A DNA stretch of 64,000 nt from Pachyseris speciosa (GCA_016490735.1 JAEMWC010001606.1:36001-100000); one strand, 5' to 3'; counted from the stretch's first letter, positions 10,901 through 20,671 are shown. Translations and numbers: made by a program. Notes: generated from the sequence alone by a model not told the origin.

Positions 10901-13455
10901 ACACTTGTTTCATTTTTTGTCTTTAAGTGAATAGTGTAAACATATCACCTAGTCGCAAGGGTGGTAGAATCCTTTATTGATAACCTCCCCCCCCCCCACC
11001 CCCATGTACATGCGCCCTAACAGCGTGAAAGACCAGACCACAACACCACATACTAACTGCCTTTGAACCTTCCAGCCGCCTTGTCGAAGATCACCAACAT
11101 ACTAGCGTACTTACATACTTAGTGCACAAACTACTGATGAACAACTGCCTTGTAATCGCCCCTGATGACCAGAACGTACTAGCGTACTTCTGTACTTAAC
11201 GCACAAATTAACGATGGACAACCACCTTGTAATTGCTCCTGATGACCAGAACGTACTAGTGTACTTACGCTCTTAGCGCACAAACTTACCAATGAACAAC
11301 TGCCTTGTAATTGCCCCTGATGACTTTGGCATGTTACTGCGCTCCTTGTCCTTAGTACGGACACATACGTCCGTTGTTATTCGTCTCCTTGGTACGTAAG
11401 TATGCTAGTACTTAGTGTGGACATGTACATCTGTTGTCATTCGTCTCCTTGGTTCTTAAGTACGCCAGTACGCCAGTACTTAGTACAGACATGTACGTCT
11501 GACTCTGTTGTTATTCATCTCCTTGGCACTTTGGTACGCTAGTACTTAGTACTGACACATACATGGGATGGGATTCTTGTTTATGTCATAGATGTGTTAG
11601 ATCAAAGTACCTGCATAGTCAAAGTAATGTTGAGGTAATATTGTGCAATTTCACTATAAGATATTGATGTTAACAGTGGAGTGAAGAAAATATATTGAAA
11701 GCAACCCAAGGTTCCAAGAAAACAATAACAAAATTGATATCATCTTTACAACTCTAGTTCATGTCATCAACGTATCATTTAGGTATCAATGTTTTTCTTT
11801 TAATACTAAAATCATCCGTACTAAGTCAAAAAAAAAAGAAGAAAACCGTGTCCTATTTTGTGCATAGTGAATGAAATAGCTGGGAAACTTATGATACTAT
11901 CAGAGAGAAGGTACATGTGACATTCTTACCATAAATGCTATATTGCAGCAGCAGAGAATGAGCCCTTGTTGTTAGCTGTAGCTCAGGCACATTCAAAACT
12001 AGATCAGTAAAAGCACATGGTAATAACTCATGGGTTCTTGTTAAATACAAAAATTCCTTTTAATGCCTTTCCCACACTTGTACTTAACATCATAGTTGTT
12101 TTAAAGGATGGAGGGAGTAACATGAAATTTCAAGTGTTTACCCTCGTTTTGCATGACGCTTTGGTATGTTTCAGACTATTCTCTGAGTTGTAAGTTAACC
12201 CAGTAGTGCACCTATGCTGAAGAATCAGGTGACCTCAGCCTGCAATGACAATGGGTTTTTGTTGTACAGACAATAATCAGTTTGTTAAACATTATTTCGT
12301 TTTCAGAAAAAGAAAAGTAAATCGTCTCGACCTTCCAAGGTGAGTTCATCCTAATGTTTGTGAGGCTTAAGCCTGTTAAACATTTATTTTATTGTTGGGG
12401 AGCGTTGGCAGTGCTCGACATTAACACTCACCCACTTTTCATTGGAAAGTAAATTTACCTCTCAGAGAGTAAAAAAAAAAAGAAAATTAACAGGAATACT
12501 CAAAAGATCTTGAAAGAAACTTGGGGCTACGATGGAAAGCAATTTTTTCTTTTCAAAGGCTTTAGTCAAAATGTTTGTAAATGAAATGAGAAAACAACTC
12601 TCAGACATTGATTTTGCCAGGTCCTGATAAGGACAAATTTCCCCATGCATTCTCACATTTTCTGCCACATTGGCAGATCAAATAAACTCCCAAGGAAGTC
12701 TGGTTACAACAAAACTAAAGATGGCAAGCAAATGTGACATTGGAGATACACTGCAGTAAAGAATGAGTATTTTGTTTTGGTTTTACACAGACAAATTAAA
12801 AAAATACTATCAATGAGACATGGTAAAGAAAACATTTTTTATTCTTGTGATTGGCAACTATGTTACTGTAATCCGTTTTGGAAAGTAAATTTTGAGGGGG
12901 AAGGTAAAATTTGAAATCTACTTTCCAAAGTGGAAAGTGGTGTCAAAAGTTAGTGTCAAGCACTGGGTGGACCACAAACCCCCTTTTTTTCACTTTTTTC
13001 TTTGCCAAGAAATTTCAATTCAAACTTCCTTGGTTTTGCATGTACTGGACATACTAAATTCTGACCACAAGTAAGTTTTTTCATAAACAGTAAATTTCTA
13101 AGAAGTCCTCTGCAGCAAACAGGGAGCATGATAAGTAGCCATCGCTTTACTAAAATCCTTAGAAATATTATTGAACCTTAAGAGTAAATACAAAAAGACA
13201 TCTAAATAAGCAGGCAAAGTCAGAAGTGCATGAAAAACTTGGTTCATTCAGAGAATTGTTTCAATTTCTTTGCCAAAGATGCTACTTCTCTTTGCCCACC
13301 ATCAATTCTGTTTTAGCTTGCCAATGTAAACATGATGTGATACTCTTTTTTCTTTCTTCTTTCAGAGATCGAAGACTGGAGAACAGGGTTTTAATTTCCC
13401 TTCTGATTTGAATGTTGAAGAATTTTTATCTAAGCTTCACTATGAAGACAAGTAA
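1311..13455 (+). CDS. 3' part of a multi-exon gene, NPAT-like candidate
   Basis: Ten exons join in phase, each with AG before and GT after: 1311-1349, 1980-2079, 2213-2292, 2963-3065, 4546-4636, 5281-5403, 8435-8641, 9142-10886, 12307-12339 and 13366-13455 (TAA stop). The 5' part lies outside the window. Visible protein features in order: a basic start (VQPKKRVPQG); a helical stretch with EKLAENINKVVS; a Ser/Thr-rich linker; a segment EIPVKEIMDLMQADPAFDVL followed by FSFFGL; low-complexity Ser/Thr/Pro sequence with an AT-hook-like basic patch (KRGRKKGSKNKK); a Lys-rich segment (KKKSKSSRPSK); and the C-terminus FPSDLNVEEFLSKLHYEDK. This order, and above all the short conserved-looking C-terminal block after basic residues, resembles NPAT, the nuclear coactivator of histone gene transcription. 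The identification is from memory of family style, not from a search. The exon chain itself is much more certain than the name. Confidence 0.6.
1451..1488. repeat. (TCAA)n microsatellite
   Basis: About nine units of TCAA, starting with TCAG variants, in an intron of the NPAT-like gene. Confidence 0.9.
3500..3960 (+). repeat. dispersed repeat, copy 1 of a family also at 49970-50630
   Basis: Shared blocks in the same order are AGAATATTGCCTGATACTTA, then AAGATTGAGC..GG.AATTGTTTT, then a Lys/T-rich stretch, then CTATGACCATA.TTTGGACGT. The second copy is at 49970-50630. No coding capacity. Confidence 0.55.
4546..4636 (+). CDS. exon encoding the EIPVKEIMDLMQADPAF segment of the NPAT-like gene
   Basis: This 91-nt exon starts in phase 0 after AAAAG and ends with one base of a codon before GTAAGG. 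It encodes an amphipathic helix-like block with alternating Ile/Leu/Met and acidic residues, ending in FSFFGL. It is the best-ordered segment among otherwise low-complexity exons, so it is the best query for testing the family assignment. Confidence 0.65.
4954..4998. repeat. (TAA)n microsatellite
   Basis: A run of TAA/AAT units, slightly interrupted, in an intron. Confidence 0.9.
6184..6383. mobile_element. short fold-back relative of the hammerhead repeat family, in a LINE
   Basis: Sequence shared with the 254-bp hammerhead family: the ATAC.TCACAAATTAATGTG end, the GAAGCCACTC..AAGGCACTAAGG block, and the CCACATCCCACAAGCTTTA end. Here the two arms fold back before the ribozyme region, so no hammerhead is present. 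It is flanked by the 16-bp direct repeat CGTGTTAGAAACTTGG (6168-6183 and 6384-6399), which belongs to the LINE coding sequence. The insertion is therefore later than the LINE. Confidence 0.8.
7001..7764. mobile_element. MITE with about 45-bp terminal inverted repeats, nested in the LINE 3' region
   Basis: The left end TAGAGACCTTAAGATACCCC and the right end GGGGTATCTTAAGTTCTCTA are inverted copies. The pairing continues through GATTC.GGTGTA.GGGTACGGGTA. The interior has no open frame. LINE 3' sequence continues on the right side (AATTGATACCGTGTATAAATAAAG), so this element inserted into the LINE. Confidence 0.75.
8695..8920 (-). mobile_element. GGCCTTCC MITE, diverged copy
   Basis: The ends are GGCCTTCCAAG and CCCCTTGGAAGGCCTC. 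The interior is a diverged reverse-orientation copy of the family seen at 15627-15835, 28700-28954 and 32003-32246. It sits directly behind the exon ending at 8641. Confidence 0.7.
9142..10886 (+). CDS. large low-complexity exon with AT-hook-like patch, NPAT-like gene
   Basis: An exon of about 1.75 kb, open throughout. Two acceptors keep the same frame: after GCACAG (start 9142) or after GTTACAG (start 9160). The donor is AAG|GTAAAAG at 10886/10887. It encodes about 580 residues rich in Ser, Thr, Asn and Pro, typical of a disordered nuclear regulatory protein. Near residue 95 of the exon is a basic patch, KRGRKKGSKNKK, which resembles an AT-hook or nuclear localisation signal. The end, GKRQRDAIQPLK, is also basic and runs into the Lys-rich exon 12307-12339. 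The long frame continues past the donor only to a stop at 10934, so splicing is the better reading. Confidence 0.7.
11060..11570. repeat. intronic minisatellite rich in GTAC palindromes
   Basis: Three units of 77-78 bp begin CTTGTAAT at 11149, 11226 and 11304 and contain GATGACCAGAACGTACTAG. After these, shorter related units of about 65-70 bp repeat TATTCGTCTCCTTGG and CTAGTACTTAGT. Many units contain GTAC or TAGTAC palindromes. Confidence 0.7.
12340..13365. other. last intron of the NPAT-like gene
   Basis: About 1 kb between the 33-nt exon and the terminal exon. Several GGAAAGTAAATTT-type stretches recur (near 12445 and 12880). No coding or mobile element recognised. Confidence 0.5.
13366..13455 (+). 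CDS. terminal exon of the NPAT-like gene
   Basis: The exon follows a strong polypyrimidine acceptor (TTTCTTTCTTCTTTCAG) and encodes RSKTGEQGFNF, then PSDLNVEEFLSKLHYEDK and TAA. The acidic/hydrophobic ending FPSDLNVEEFLSKLHYE, directly after Lys/Arg-rich sequence, is the main reason to suspect NPAT, which ends in a similar short block as far as I recall. The previous exon (12307-12339) is only 33 nt, yet the phase is kept, which supports real splicing. Confidence 0.65.
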   Translation, partial: RSKTGEQGFNFPSDLNVEEFLSKLHYEDK

Positions 13456-13794
13456 ATTTGCTAAACAAAATGAGATGTTAGATTTATTTAATTAAAAGCA
13501 AATAGTTGATATCTTTATATATGAATACACAGAGAGAATTTATAATTAACTGGATTATTTTTATATTAAAATGGAATATTTATATTAAGTAACTTCTGTA
13601 GTTCAGATTTTAATAAGATAGAGACTCTGGGTGAAGACAAACGGAGGAAAATTAGGAGGTTTTTAAGTCATATCAGTACTATGTTAATTCAGGCATGACA
13701 GGAAACTTTAAAAAAAAAACATCTTCATGAACTGGTTTTGTATGAGTTTTATGCTACCACCAAATAGTATACCACGTTTACATGACAGCGATAG

Positions 13795-13876
13795 AGTGGT
13801 TTTTAATAATTAATAATAATTAATTATTAATGATTAAGTTATTAATTAACAATTATTAATTATTAATAATTAATCT
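13795..13876. repeat. AT-rich TAATTAAT palindromic tract
   Basis: Degenerate TAAT/ATTA repeats can fold on themselves. Located downstream of the NPAT-like stop codon. Confidence 0.8.
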
Positions 13877-13925
13877 TGTACCCAGATCCTCCATGGTAAT
13901 ACTTTTCATTCAGCATAAGCACAAT

Positions 13926-13926
13926 A

Positions 13927-13964
<38 letters not shown>

Positions 13965-13966
13965 AA
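13926..13966. repeat. (TGA)n microsatellite
   Basis: About a dozen GAT/TGA units immediately left of the dispersed repeat at 13968. Confidence 0.9.
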
Positions 13967-13967
13967 A

Positions 13968-14275
13968 AATAGATTTATTATATCTCTCACTTAGTATGAG
14001 CGCTGTGATTGGTCACTTTTGCGGACCGTATTCTACAGTACGGCCCTCTTGACTTCAACTAGTTTTCTTTCCCGTGCGCCGGAATTAACCTCGGAGATAT
14101 AATAAATATCTTACTAACCTCGTTTTCTCGGTCCGTACTGTTAGTTACGGATCCTCGTTTTTTCCCATTATTTTATGGCCCATGCTTGGGCCATAAATCA
14201 ACGGGAAAAAACTCGGTCCGTAACTTACAGTACAGACCTCAAACTCGGTTAGTAAGAGGTATTTATATAGCACCA
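13968..14275 (+). repeat. dispersed repeat, copy B (inverted relative to 515-800)
   Basis: Matches the reverse complement of 515-800. It has an internal near-palindrome: CTCGGTCCGTACTGTTAGTT faces AACTTACAGTACAGACCTC, with a smaller GGCCCATGC/GCTTGGGCC hairpin at the centre. No coding capacity. Confidence 0.7.
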
Positions 14276-14643
14276 TATCCACTAACTGCACTATGGCGTT
14301 TACAATACTACATTAAAAAGATAACTAAACAAAAATTACATGAATTTACAAAATATTTACAAAAAAGCTTATTTCAAAAGGTAAGTCTTCAGACTTATCT
14401 TAAAAGAAGCTAATGAAATACCAGGCTGTCTCATATGAATGGCAGAGCATTCCACAACCGTGGGCCAGCCACTGCGAAAGCTCTGTCACCGTAAGTCTTT
14501 TGAGTGGACCTTGGAACAACCAATAGAGACAAGTGAGATCTGGGTACGAAAATAGTTTTCAACACGTGTGGTCAAACTAAAACCAAGTAGTTACTCTGGC
14601 CGACTACAGCGTAATGAGCCAAGGAGAATTCTATGGAATTCTG

Positions 14644-14896
14644 GGGAGCAGGGTTGGCGCAGTGGTGAGAGCGCTTGCCTTCCACCAATGTGTCCCGGGT
14701 TCGATTCCCAGAATCGGCGTCACAAGTGGGCTGAGTTTGTTGGTTCTCTACTCTGTTCCGAGAGGTTTTTCTCCGGGTACTCTGGTTTTCCCCTCTCCTC
14801 AAAAACGAACATTTCCATATTCCAACTTGATCCGGCCCCATAAGCTTGTGGCTTTAAATTGTAACCGTGTTTAAATAAAGTTTCTTATTCTAAGAA
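14644..14896 (+). mobile_element. tRNA-derived SINE
   Basis: The head has a box A-like sequence (TGGCGCAGTGGTGAGAGCG, from about 14655) and a box B (GGGTTCGATTCCC, 14697-14709), the internal RNA polymerase III promoter of a tRNA. The body contains TCTACTCTGTTCCGAGAGG and TTTTTCTCCGGGTACTCTGG. The tail ends TTTAAATAAAGTTTCTTATTC. A second copy lies in reverse at 43398-43582. Confidence 0.8.
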
Positions 14897-14899
14897 AAT

Positions 14900-15600
14900 A
14901 CATGCAGCCAGCAAAAAGTGCAGGAAAGTGTGTGTGAGCAGGGCATTATTGACACTGGTGTAACCTGAACACCGATTTTGCGTCGCTCAACGTCGATTTG
15001 ACGTTAATATCTTTTTCACATTTCACTGAGCAATCCAAAATCCCTACGCTCATCCCACAAAGCAGTGTTGTGGGATGTTTTGTGAATTTTATGGTGATTT
15101 TTAGGTAGATTTGGGAAGAGATTTTTTTTCTCAAATTATTAGTTAAATTGAGTGAAATAGGAAATATCGATGATTGAATGAAGGTTTGAAGTGGAAAATT
15201 AGTAGATGGACACCAAAACAGTTCCCCAGCACTGAACCTGCAGTGCCCTTGTGGGGTGTCAACTAACTGGTAGTGTTTCAAAACATTTCAATCCCTTCAA
15301 AGTACACTCCAATTCATGCTTTTTTAAGTCCCACCTTCAAACACTCAATTGAAAACCATTTTGTGAGATTCTTGATCAGTCTGCGAGCAGTCCTGTTTTG
15401 TATAGTTGTGCTGAAACCTGGAGCGGCCTTAAGGTGGGTAACACTGGTTGCCAGCACTTTTGATTTGATACATGTTCCCCATTTCTACCAATCTTTATAT
15501 GTTGTTACCTCTATGGTGGTATGAAACAAATGCCCTATCATTGGTGAACAAGTTATGAAAAAGTCTTTGACATAACAGGTTACCAGGGTTCCAGAAGGGA
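14900..15600. other. non-coding stretch, nothing recognised
   Basis: Open frames of 111 codons (minus) and 83 codons (plus) exist but show no motif, signal sequence or convincing splice context. I treat them as chance. Confidence 0.4.
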
Positions 15601-15626
15601 CTACCCTGTTTAATGTTTAAATTAAG

Positions 15627-15835
15627 GGGCCTTCCAAGGGGTGGTCTGGTCTCGCTTTGTCGCTCGTTCACAACTCTGTATGTCGCTGTCGCAAAGAAAA
15701 CAAAGAGGAATGGAAAGTGAATTGTCACTGTCGCGTTTTTTCTGTCATTTCTGTTGGTTGTCGTTGGTTATATGGAGGATTGTCGCCTGTTTTCAGAACC
15801 ATGTCGCTTGTAGCTTCTACCCCTTGGAAGGCCTC
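15627..15835 (+). mobile_element. GGCCTTCC MITE
   Basis: The ends are GGCCTTCCAAGGGGTGG and ACCCCTTGGAAGGCC. The interior is rich in TGTCGC words. Its right-hand ~130 bp are identical by eye to the MITE at 32003-32246 but not to that at 28700-28954. Confidence 0.8.
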
Positions 15836-16184
15836 AATAAAGGTGTTCACTTCAAAGTGTTGCTATGGTAACCTATTATGTTGAAAAAAACTATAAAAGT
15901 AACACCTTTATAGGTGTGGTAGTAATGATCCAAGTAAGTTTGTATACAGGAAGCCTTGAGTAACAACGGTAACGGAAACGTCATTTTCTGCAAAGGATTC
16001 ACGGGACGATAATGAAATTCGCCAAGGGGTCTTAAAACGATTTAGACATCAATCAAGAATTCAATTTAAATTACTTGAAGAACTTGGGCATTCTTTGTAA
16101 ACCAAACGCTGTTGTCATCGTGAAATCCTAGCCCAAGCAAATACCGTAATGATTCAATTTAGCGCCTGGGGCGCTTATTAAGAT

Positions 16185-16735
16185 AAGATAGGATAACTTT
16201 ATTTTAACACGGTAAAATTCATCAGTAAAAATTTTACAAAATCCTATGCCTAATTACAACTTTGTCTAGGAATTATTTACTAAAAATAAACTGCTTTACA
16301 CGAATGCCGTGTCTGAGAAAAAAGTACAGTTGCTAAGTTTATAAAGGAAAGCGTCAAGGGACTCTGCTTGCCGTACATCAGAAGGTAAATTTCACAGTAC
16401 CGCACCGCTTTCGCTTAAACTGTTTTTGAGAAAATTAGTGCGGGGCAATGGAACAGTAAGTTTGTTCACAGAGTCTCTCAGAGAATAGCTTACATAATGT
16501 CGTAATGTAAATAGATTGCTTAGATAGGCGGGAGTGAGACCATTCCGTTATGGCTTTCTGCGTCTGCCTTTGAATGCTTAGTTTTCGCCAGCCAGATTTG
16601 ACGAACAAATCATCCACGTTAGAGTCAAAGTTGGAAAAAGTCAACACACGAGCAGCACGGCTTTGTAGTTCATATTACAGGAATCCCAAACAACACTGCA
16701 GTAATTGAAATGCAGCAAAACTAAGGGCCTGTTCA
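16185..16735 (-). mobile_element. LINE reverse-transcriptase C-terminal remnant
   Basis: Read on the minus strand, the protein contains LLHFNYCSVVWDS, RVLTFSNFDSNVDDLF, a GWRKLSIQRQTQKAI block, RDSVNKLTVPLPRTNF and LPSDVRQAESLDAFLYKL. This is the usual order after the RT domain in CR1/Jockey-like LINEs. It is broken by frame shifts, and a TGA stands where Trp is expected in VLWN. At the plus-strand left edge, AAGATAAGATAGGATAACTTTATTTT is the reverse of a LINE 3' end with an ATCTT-type tail. Confidence 0.75.
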
Positions 16736-16874
16736 CATGGAGGTGGGGGACCCCAGGCAGGTGAGGTCCTCCACCTACCCGTGGTCCAAAAAAGCTAGCC
16801 TTCACATGCAACCCCGGGGCGCTAAAACTCAAAAGTAAACAGATTTTTGCATTTTTATCTTCATCATGTAAAAG

Positions 16875-17104
16875 ACTAGCCTGCGTAGTAGACGTTAACT
16901 AACCCCGGTTAGTAACGTCTGCGAAGCAGCGCCCTTTTCCTTACCAAAATTTGAGTACGCGTTATGATTGGCTCGTCAACAAAAGCCTTTTGTTGACGAG
17001 CCAATCACAGCATGCAATCAAATTCTGGTACAGAACAAGGAATTTGGCGCTGTTTCGCAGACGTTACTAACCGGGGTTAGTTTACGTCTGCGACGCGGGC
17101 TAGT
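16875..17104. mobile_element. palindromic MITE (ACTAGCC ends)
   Basis: A nearly complete palindrome. The arms carry ACTAGCCTGCGTAG, TAACCCCGGTTAGTAACGTC and TTGGCTCGTCAACAAAAGG, with inverted partners to the right. The centre is CTTTTGTTGACGAGCC. No coding capacity. Confidence 0.8.
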
Positions 17105-17559
17105 AAAAGACATATTAGAAATGTATCTGCTTCCATGTTTTCAGCTCGGTACCTTGCTTTGTTTTGAAAATAGAGCAGTTTGAATTTTATAGTTTTTCAC
17201 AGTGTGTGACAACAGATGTCTTCTCACTAACCTGCGATCAGGCGTTCTTTTTCTTTTGTACGGGGGAGGGAGAAAAAGAACGCCTGATACAATAGCGACG
17301 CGCACTAATGACGTCACAAAATTGGAGCCCCCTGGGTGACCCAGACAAACAAATCGCTTTTCTGTAAGAGTGTGAGTTGAAATTATGTCATTCGCGAGCA
17401 GTTCTCTTTCCTCTTTAAAAACGTAAAGCTTGTGGGATGTGGCTGGAGTGACAAGGATACTTCACAAATTAATGTGATCAAGTAAGCTGATGCCACTCAA
17501 AAGGCACTAAGGCCACAAGGTAGCGGGCATTACCCCTTAAATCTACCAAAGCAAAGATT

Positions 17560-17640
17560 GAGCCCAAGCATTAGCAGCCATGGACAGCTGTTTCGGCCTT
17601 GTTAGGCCTCATCAGCATGGCATAGCTAATGCTCAGGCTC
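17560..17640 (-). ncRNA. type I hammerhead ribozyme
   Basis: Read on the minus strand: CTGATGA (complement of 17609-17615), stem II GGCC with loop TAACAA and GGCC, then GAAA, the short stem III CAGCTG and the cleavage triplet GTC. Stem I pairs GCCATG with CATGGC, then, after a small internal loop, GCATTAGC with GCTAATGC, then GAGCC with GGCTC. All core positions of the hammerhead are present. Confidence 0.9.
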
Positions 17641-17831
17641 AAGTACCCACATATCAATAAAACAAGCAATGAAAACGTAAAGCTTGTGGGATGTGGCTGG
17701 AGTGACAAGGATACTTCACAAATTAATGTGATCAAGTAAGCTGAAGCCACTCAAAAGGCACTAAGGCCACTCCAGCCACATCCCACAAGCTTTACGTTTT
17801 CATTGCTTGTTTTATTGATATGTGGGTACTT

Positions 17832-17912
17832 GAGCCTGAGCATTAGCTATGCCATGCTGATGAGGCCTAACAAGGCCGAAACAGCTGTCCATGGCTGCTA
17901 ATGCTTGGGCTC
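17832..17912 (+). ncRNA. type I hammerhead ribozyme
   Basis: CTGATGA at 17857-17863. Stem II pairs 17864-17867 with 17874-17877, with loop TAACAA (extendable to a fifth U-A pair). GAAA is at 17878-17881. Stem III is only three pairs (ACA/UGU, including the A15.1-U16.1 pair) with a two-base loop. GTC is at 17887-17889, with predicted cleavage after 17889. Stem I pairs 17851-17856 with 17890-17895 and 17840-17847 with 17897-17904, then 17832-17836 with 17908-17912. The stem I internal loop (TAT/T) faces the stem II loop, as in active natural type I ribozymes. A very short stem III is typical of metazoan hammerheads that work best as dimers. Confidence 0.92.
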
Positions 17913-18085
17913 AATCTTTGCTTTGGTAGATTTTAGGGGTAATGCCCGCTACCTTGTGGCCTTAGTGCCTTTTGAGTGGCTTCAGCTTACTTGATCACAT
18001 TAATTTGTGAAGTATCCTTGTCACTCCAGCCACATCCCACAAGCTTTACGTTTTCATTGCTTGTTTTATTGATATGTGGGTACTT

Positions 18086-18166
18086 GAGCATGAGCATTAG
18101 CTATGCCATGCTGATGAGGCATAACAAGGCCGAAACAGCTGTCCATGGCTGCTAATGCTTGGGCTC
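18086..18166 (+). ncRNA. type I hammerhead ribozyme, stem II variant
   Basis: Same fold 254 bp downstream: CTGATGA at 18111-18117, GAAA at 18132-18135, GTC at 18141-18143. Stem II reads GGCA-TAACAA-GGCC, so the fourth pair is lost and three remain. The outer stem I has GAGCATGAGC in place of GAGCCTGAGC. The core is intact. Confidence 0.85.
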
Positions 18167-18284
18167 AATCTTTGCTTTGGTAGATTTAAGGGTAATGCCC
18201 GCTACCTTGTGGCCTTAGTGCCTTTTGAGTGGCTTCAGCTTACTTGATCACATTAATTTGTGAAGTATCCTCTTTCCTCTTTAA

Positions 18285-20513
18285 CCGTTCTGACTGAAGA
18301 TGACGTTGTTCCCTTCTCCAGATTTTGAAGAGAACCAGAAGACAACGCCGTGGGGCAGTTAAAACGGTGGTTGAAGTGCCGGAGTTTCAAATTGAGTGGA
18401 AAATGCGATGAACTTGTGTCCGACTGCATCAGAGAATGAAAGAGTGGACATCACCACACGCTTGATCCGAGTATTAAAGGAACCTCCTGAGTTTGGATAA
18501 CTGCGGAAAAATGGCATTTTGCATGTCTCTAAATGTTAAGCTTACATAAATCAGCTGAATGAACGCAGTGAAAATTTTGAGCACATATGATTGTTCGATT
18601 TTCCTTTCTGGTAACAGATAAATACATGTAGTCTCTATCTTATCGAAAACTCACTTGTTCGACCAGTTTTTGCATTTTCCATTGCAGAAGAATCCTTAGA
18701 AGTCCAATAGTTGATGGTATGCAAAGGGCAAACGTGGTCGAGAAAATTAAGCAGAATTTATTTGTGTGATCTTCGCAACGAAGTGCTCCATAAGAGCTGG
18801 AATCCGCCCCGGCGATATTATCGTAGCACAGACTACTCACAACTCTGGGAGCATTGCGAACAAGCCCCGAGAGACTTGCTCGCAGGCTACCTTCGCTGTC
18901 GACCGTTATAGATTTTCCTAACACGTTAGTTGGTATAGATTCAGCAAAATTCTTGTCGATTAGGTTTTCTATCTTTGCCAGTGGCTCTAGACACGCGCAT
19001 TGTTTGGTGTGAGATTTGCTCAGTGGATCGGAAAATTTAGTAGTGGGACCGTTTTCTCTGGGCCAGTGAAGGGAACAAAGAGAAGCTTATGCTTCTGGCA
19101 CAAATGTTTGTATTTCTGGCCGGGAGATGTTTCTCTCTGTAAAGAATTTCCGTGAACAAGCTATTAACCAAGGTTCGCACTTCCCAATATGTTGCGAAGA
19201 TTTTGGGAATGGAATAAATACACAGATTCTTGTCAATCTGAGGGATTTTTGGCATTTTTTTGGATACCTCCAGTCCGTTTTTGCACTCACACAAACAGCA
19301 GTGTTTGGTGCTAACCATTTATCGCCCTTCTGGAAAGCTAATACCACAATCTTACCGATTCTTTCGTGTTTTTGTTCGAAAATTATCACTACATTTTCCT
19401 TTAGCAAACTGCAATGTTTGTCTGAGTCACGGCGGGGGACTAAAGTGACAAAATCTATTTATAGTAATAGTGCGCGTCGCTATTACTGCACGAGTCGCTT
19501 GCCGCCCCTCGGTTGTTTACCTGTCAACAGCGATGTTATCTTGTGTCATACGATAAATGTCAGACAATCAGATTTTACCGGAAATCCATGCGGTAATCGC
19601 GGCAAGGAAAAGCACTGCTACTTTTTTGAATAATGCTTAACCATTGGTGTGTTTTCTCTGTTGAAAACGTCAAGAAACAAATAAAATACTAAAAAAAATC
19701 TGCCGGTGGAACATCAGAATCCTTTATTTTATCGTAAAGCGATCAAAAGTGTGGGAATGAAACTTTGATTCTGCAGCAGCACGTCTTGCAACAAGTGCAC
19801 CATGAATATTAATTGATCGTCAATTGTTGTACATAGTACTTCCACGATTTGATTTTCCGATTTCTCTGTGAACCCTGACTCCTCAATCGCGGCAGCACAA
19901 TCCGCGCTTCTTTTGATTTCCGACTTCTTGGTTCCATATATATTCCATGGGACTCACCACAACTACCGTAAAGATGTTTTGGAATCAGTAGAACGATGCA
20001 TTTTTTTTTTCACCGCTTTCGGAACAACTAGTAAATAACTCTCCCTCCAAATCCTGTGGAAAGTACGGCTGCAACGTCTTCTTTTAAGCATAAGATCCTT
20101 GGGATGCATTCCATAGGCTCTTCCTTCAAGGATTTGTGAATAAACTTTTGAAGAGAGTAAGTTATAGCTGCATAAGATTCGCCTCGGCAGCCGACGTAAC
20201 GGCTCACTTGTGTTGAGTTTGCACCGGAAGTCACATATGTAAATCAAGTAACCAATCAGAACGGGACTCAAAAGACTCTTTTGTTCTACGACCAATCAGA
20301 CAAAACTCCAGATTCTGGCTTTTTTACAAGTGATCTCGTAAAGAAATGTATCATGCCCTCCTCCCTTCGGCGACATGTAGAGAATATAGGGAGAGGACAT
20401 GATTTCAGGCTAGGATGAGGGGGGGGGGGGGGGGGGCACTGCCTTATATGTGCTATATGGGTATGTGCGGCCCCAAATAGTATGTTTTTTAGCCGTTTTG
20501 GTCTGAAATAGGG
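18285..20513. other. mostly unassigned sequence with a minus-strand reading frame
   Basis: Apart from the minus-strand frame at 18640-19460 described separately, I see no gene or shared repeat. A G-run lies at 20420-20435. A GGTCTGAAATAGGGTAT repeat starts near 20500 and continues at 22780 beyond hammerhead multimer B. Confidence 0.4.
18640..19460 (-). pseudogene. possible broken reading frame with one membrane-like segment
   Basis: Read on the minus strand, one frame runs from about 19460 to the stop at 18640 with a single in-frame TAA near 19086. The upstream part (LLKENVVIIFEQ, FQKGDKWLAPNTAVC) and the downstream part (CLEPLAKIENLID, SLSGLVRNAPRVVSSLC) share the frame. Near the C-terminal end a hydrophobic stretch, FCLIFSTTFALCIPSTIGLL, looks like a transmembrane segment followed by basic residues. 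A TATAAATAG word lies on the minus strand at the upstream edge (about 19455). I do not recognise the family. It may be an exon with an overlooked splice, a pseudogene, or chance. Confidence 0.3.
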
Positions 20514-20671
20514 TATCAATTTTGAAATGAAATCGTAAAGCTTGTGGGATGTGGCTGGAGTGACAAGGATACTTCACAAATTAATGTGATCAAGTAAGCT
20601 GAAGCCACTCAAAAGGCACTAAGGCCACAAGGTAGCGGGCATTACCCCTTAAATCTACCAAAGCAAAGATT

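Larger units (their letters stand above)
17419..18270. mobile_element. hammerhead-ribozyme retroelement, inverted multimer A
   Basis: Composed of 254-bp monomers. On the left (17419-17770), about 1.4 units run on the minus strand: the start word ACGTAAAGCTTGTGGG recurs at 17421 and 17675. On the right (17771-18270), about two units run on the plus strand: TCCAGCCACATCCC occurs at 17771 and 18025. The whole is flanked by the 14-bp direct repeat TCTTTCCTCTTTAA (17405-17418 and 18271-18284). It encodes no protein and carries three complete hammerhead motifs. Tandem monomers with ribozymes and a target-site duplication fit the retrozyme class known from plants and some animals. The head-to-head arms are unusual and could come from twin priming. 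Confidence 0.85.

Noticed and set aside
14946..15281. 111-codon minus-strand frame
   Set aside because: No motif, no splice context, and composition like the surrounding non-coding DNA.
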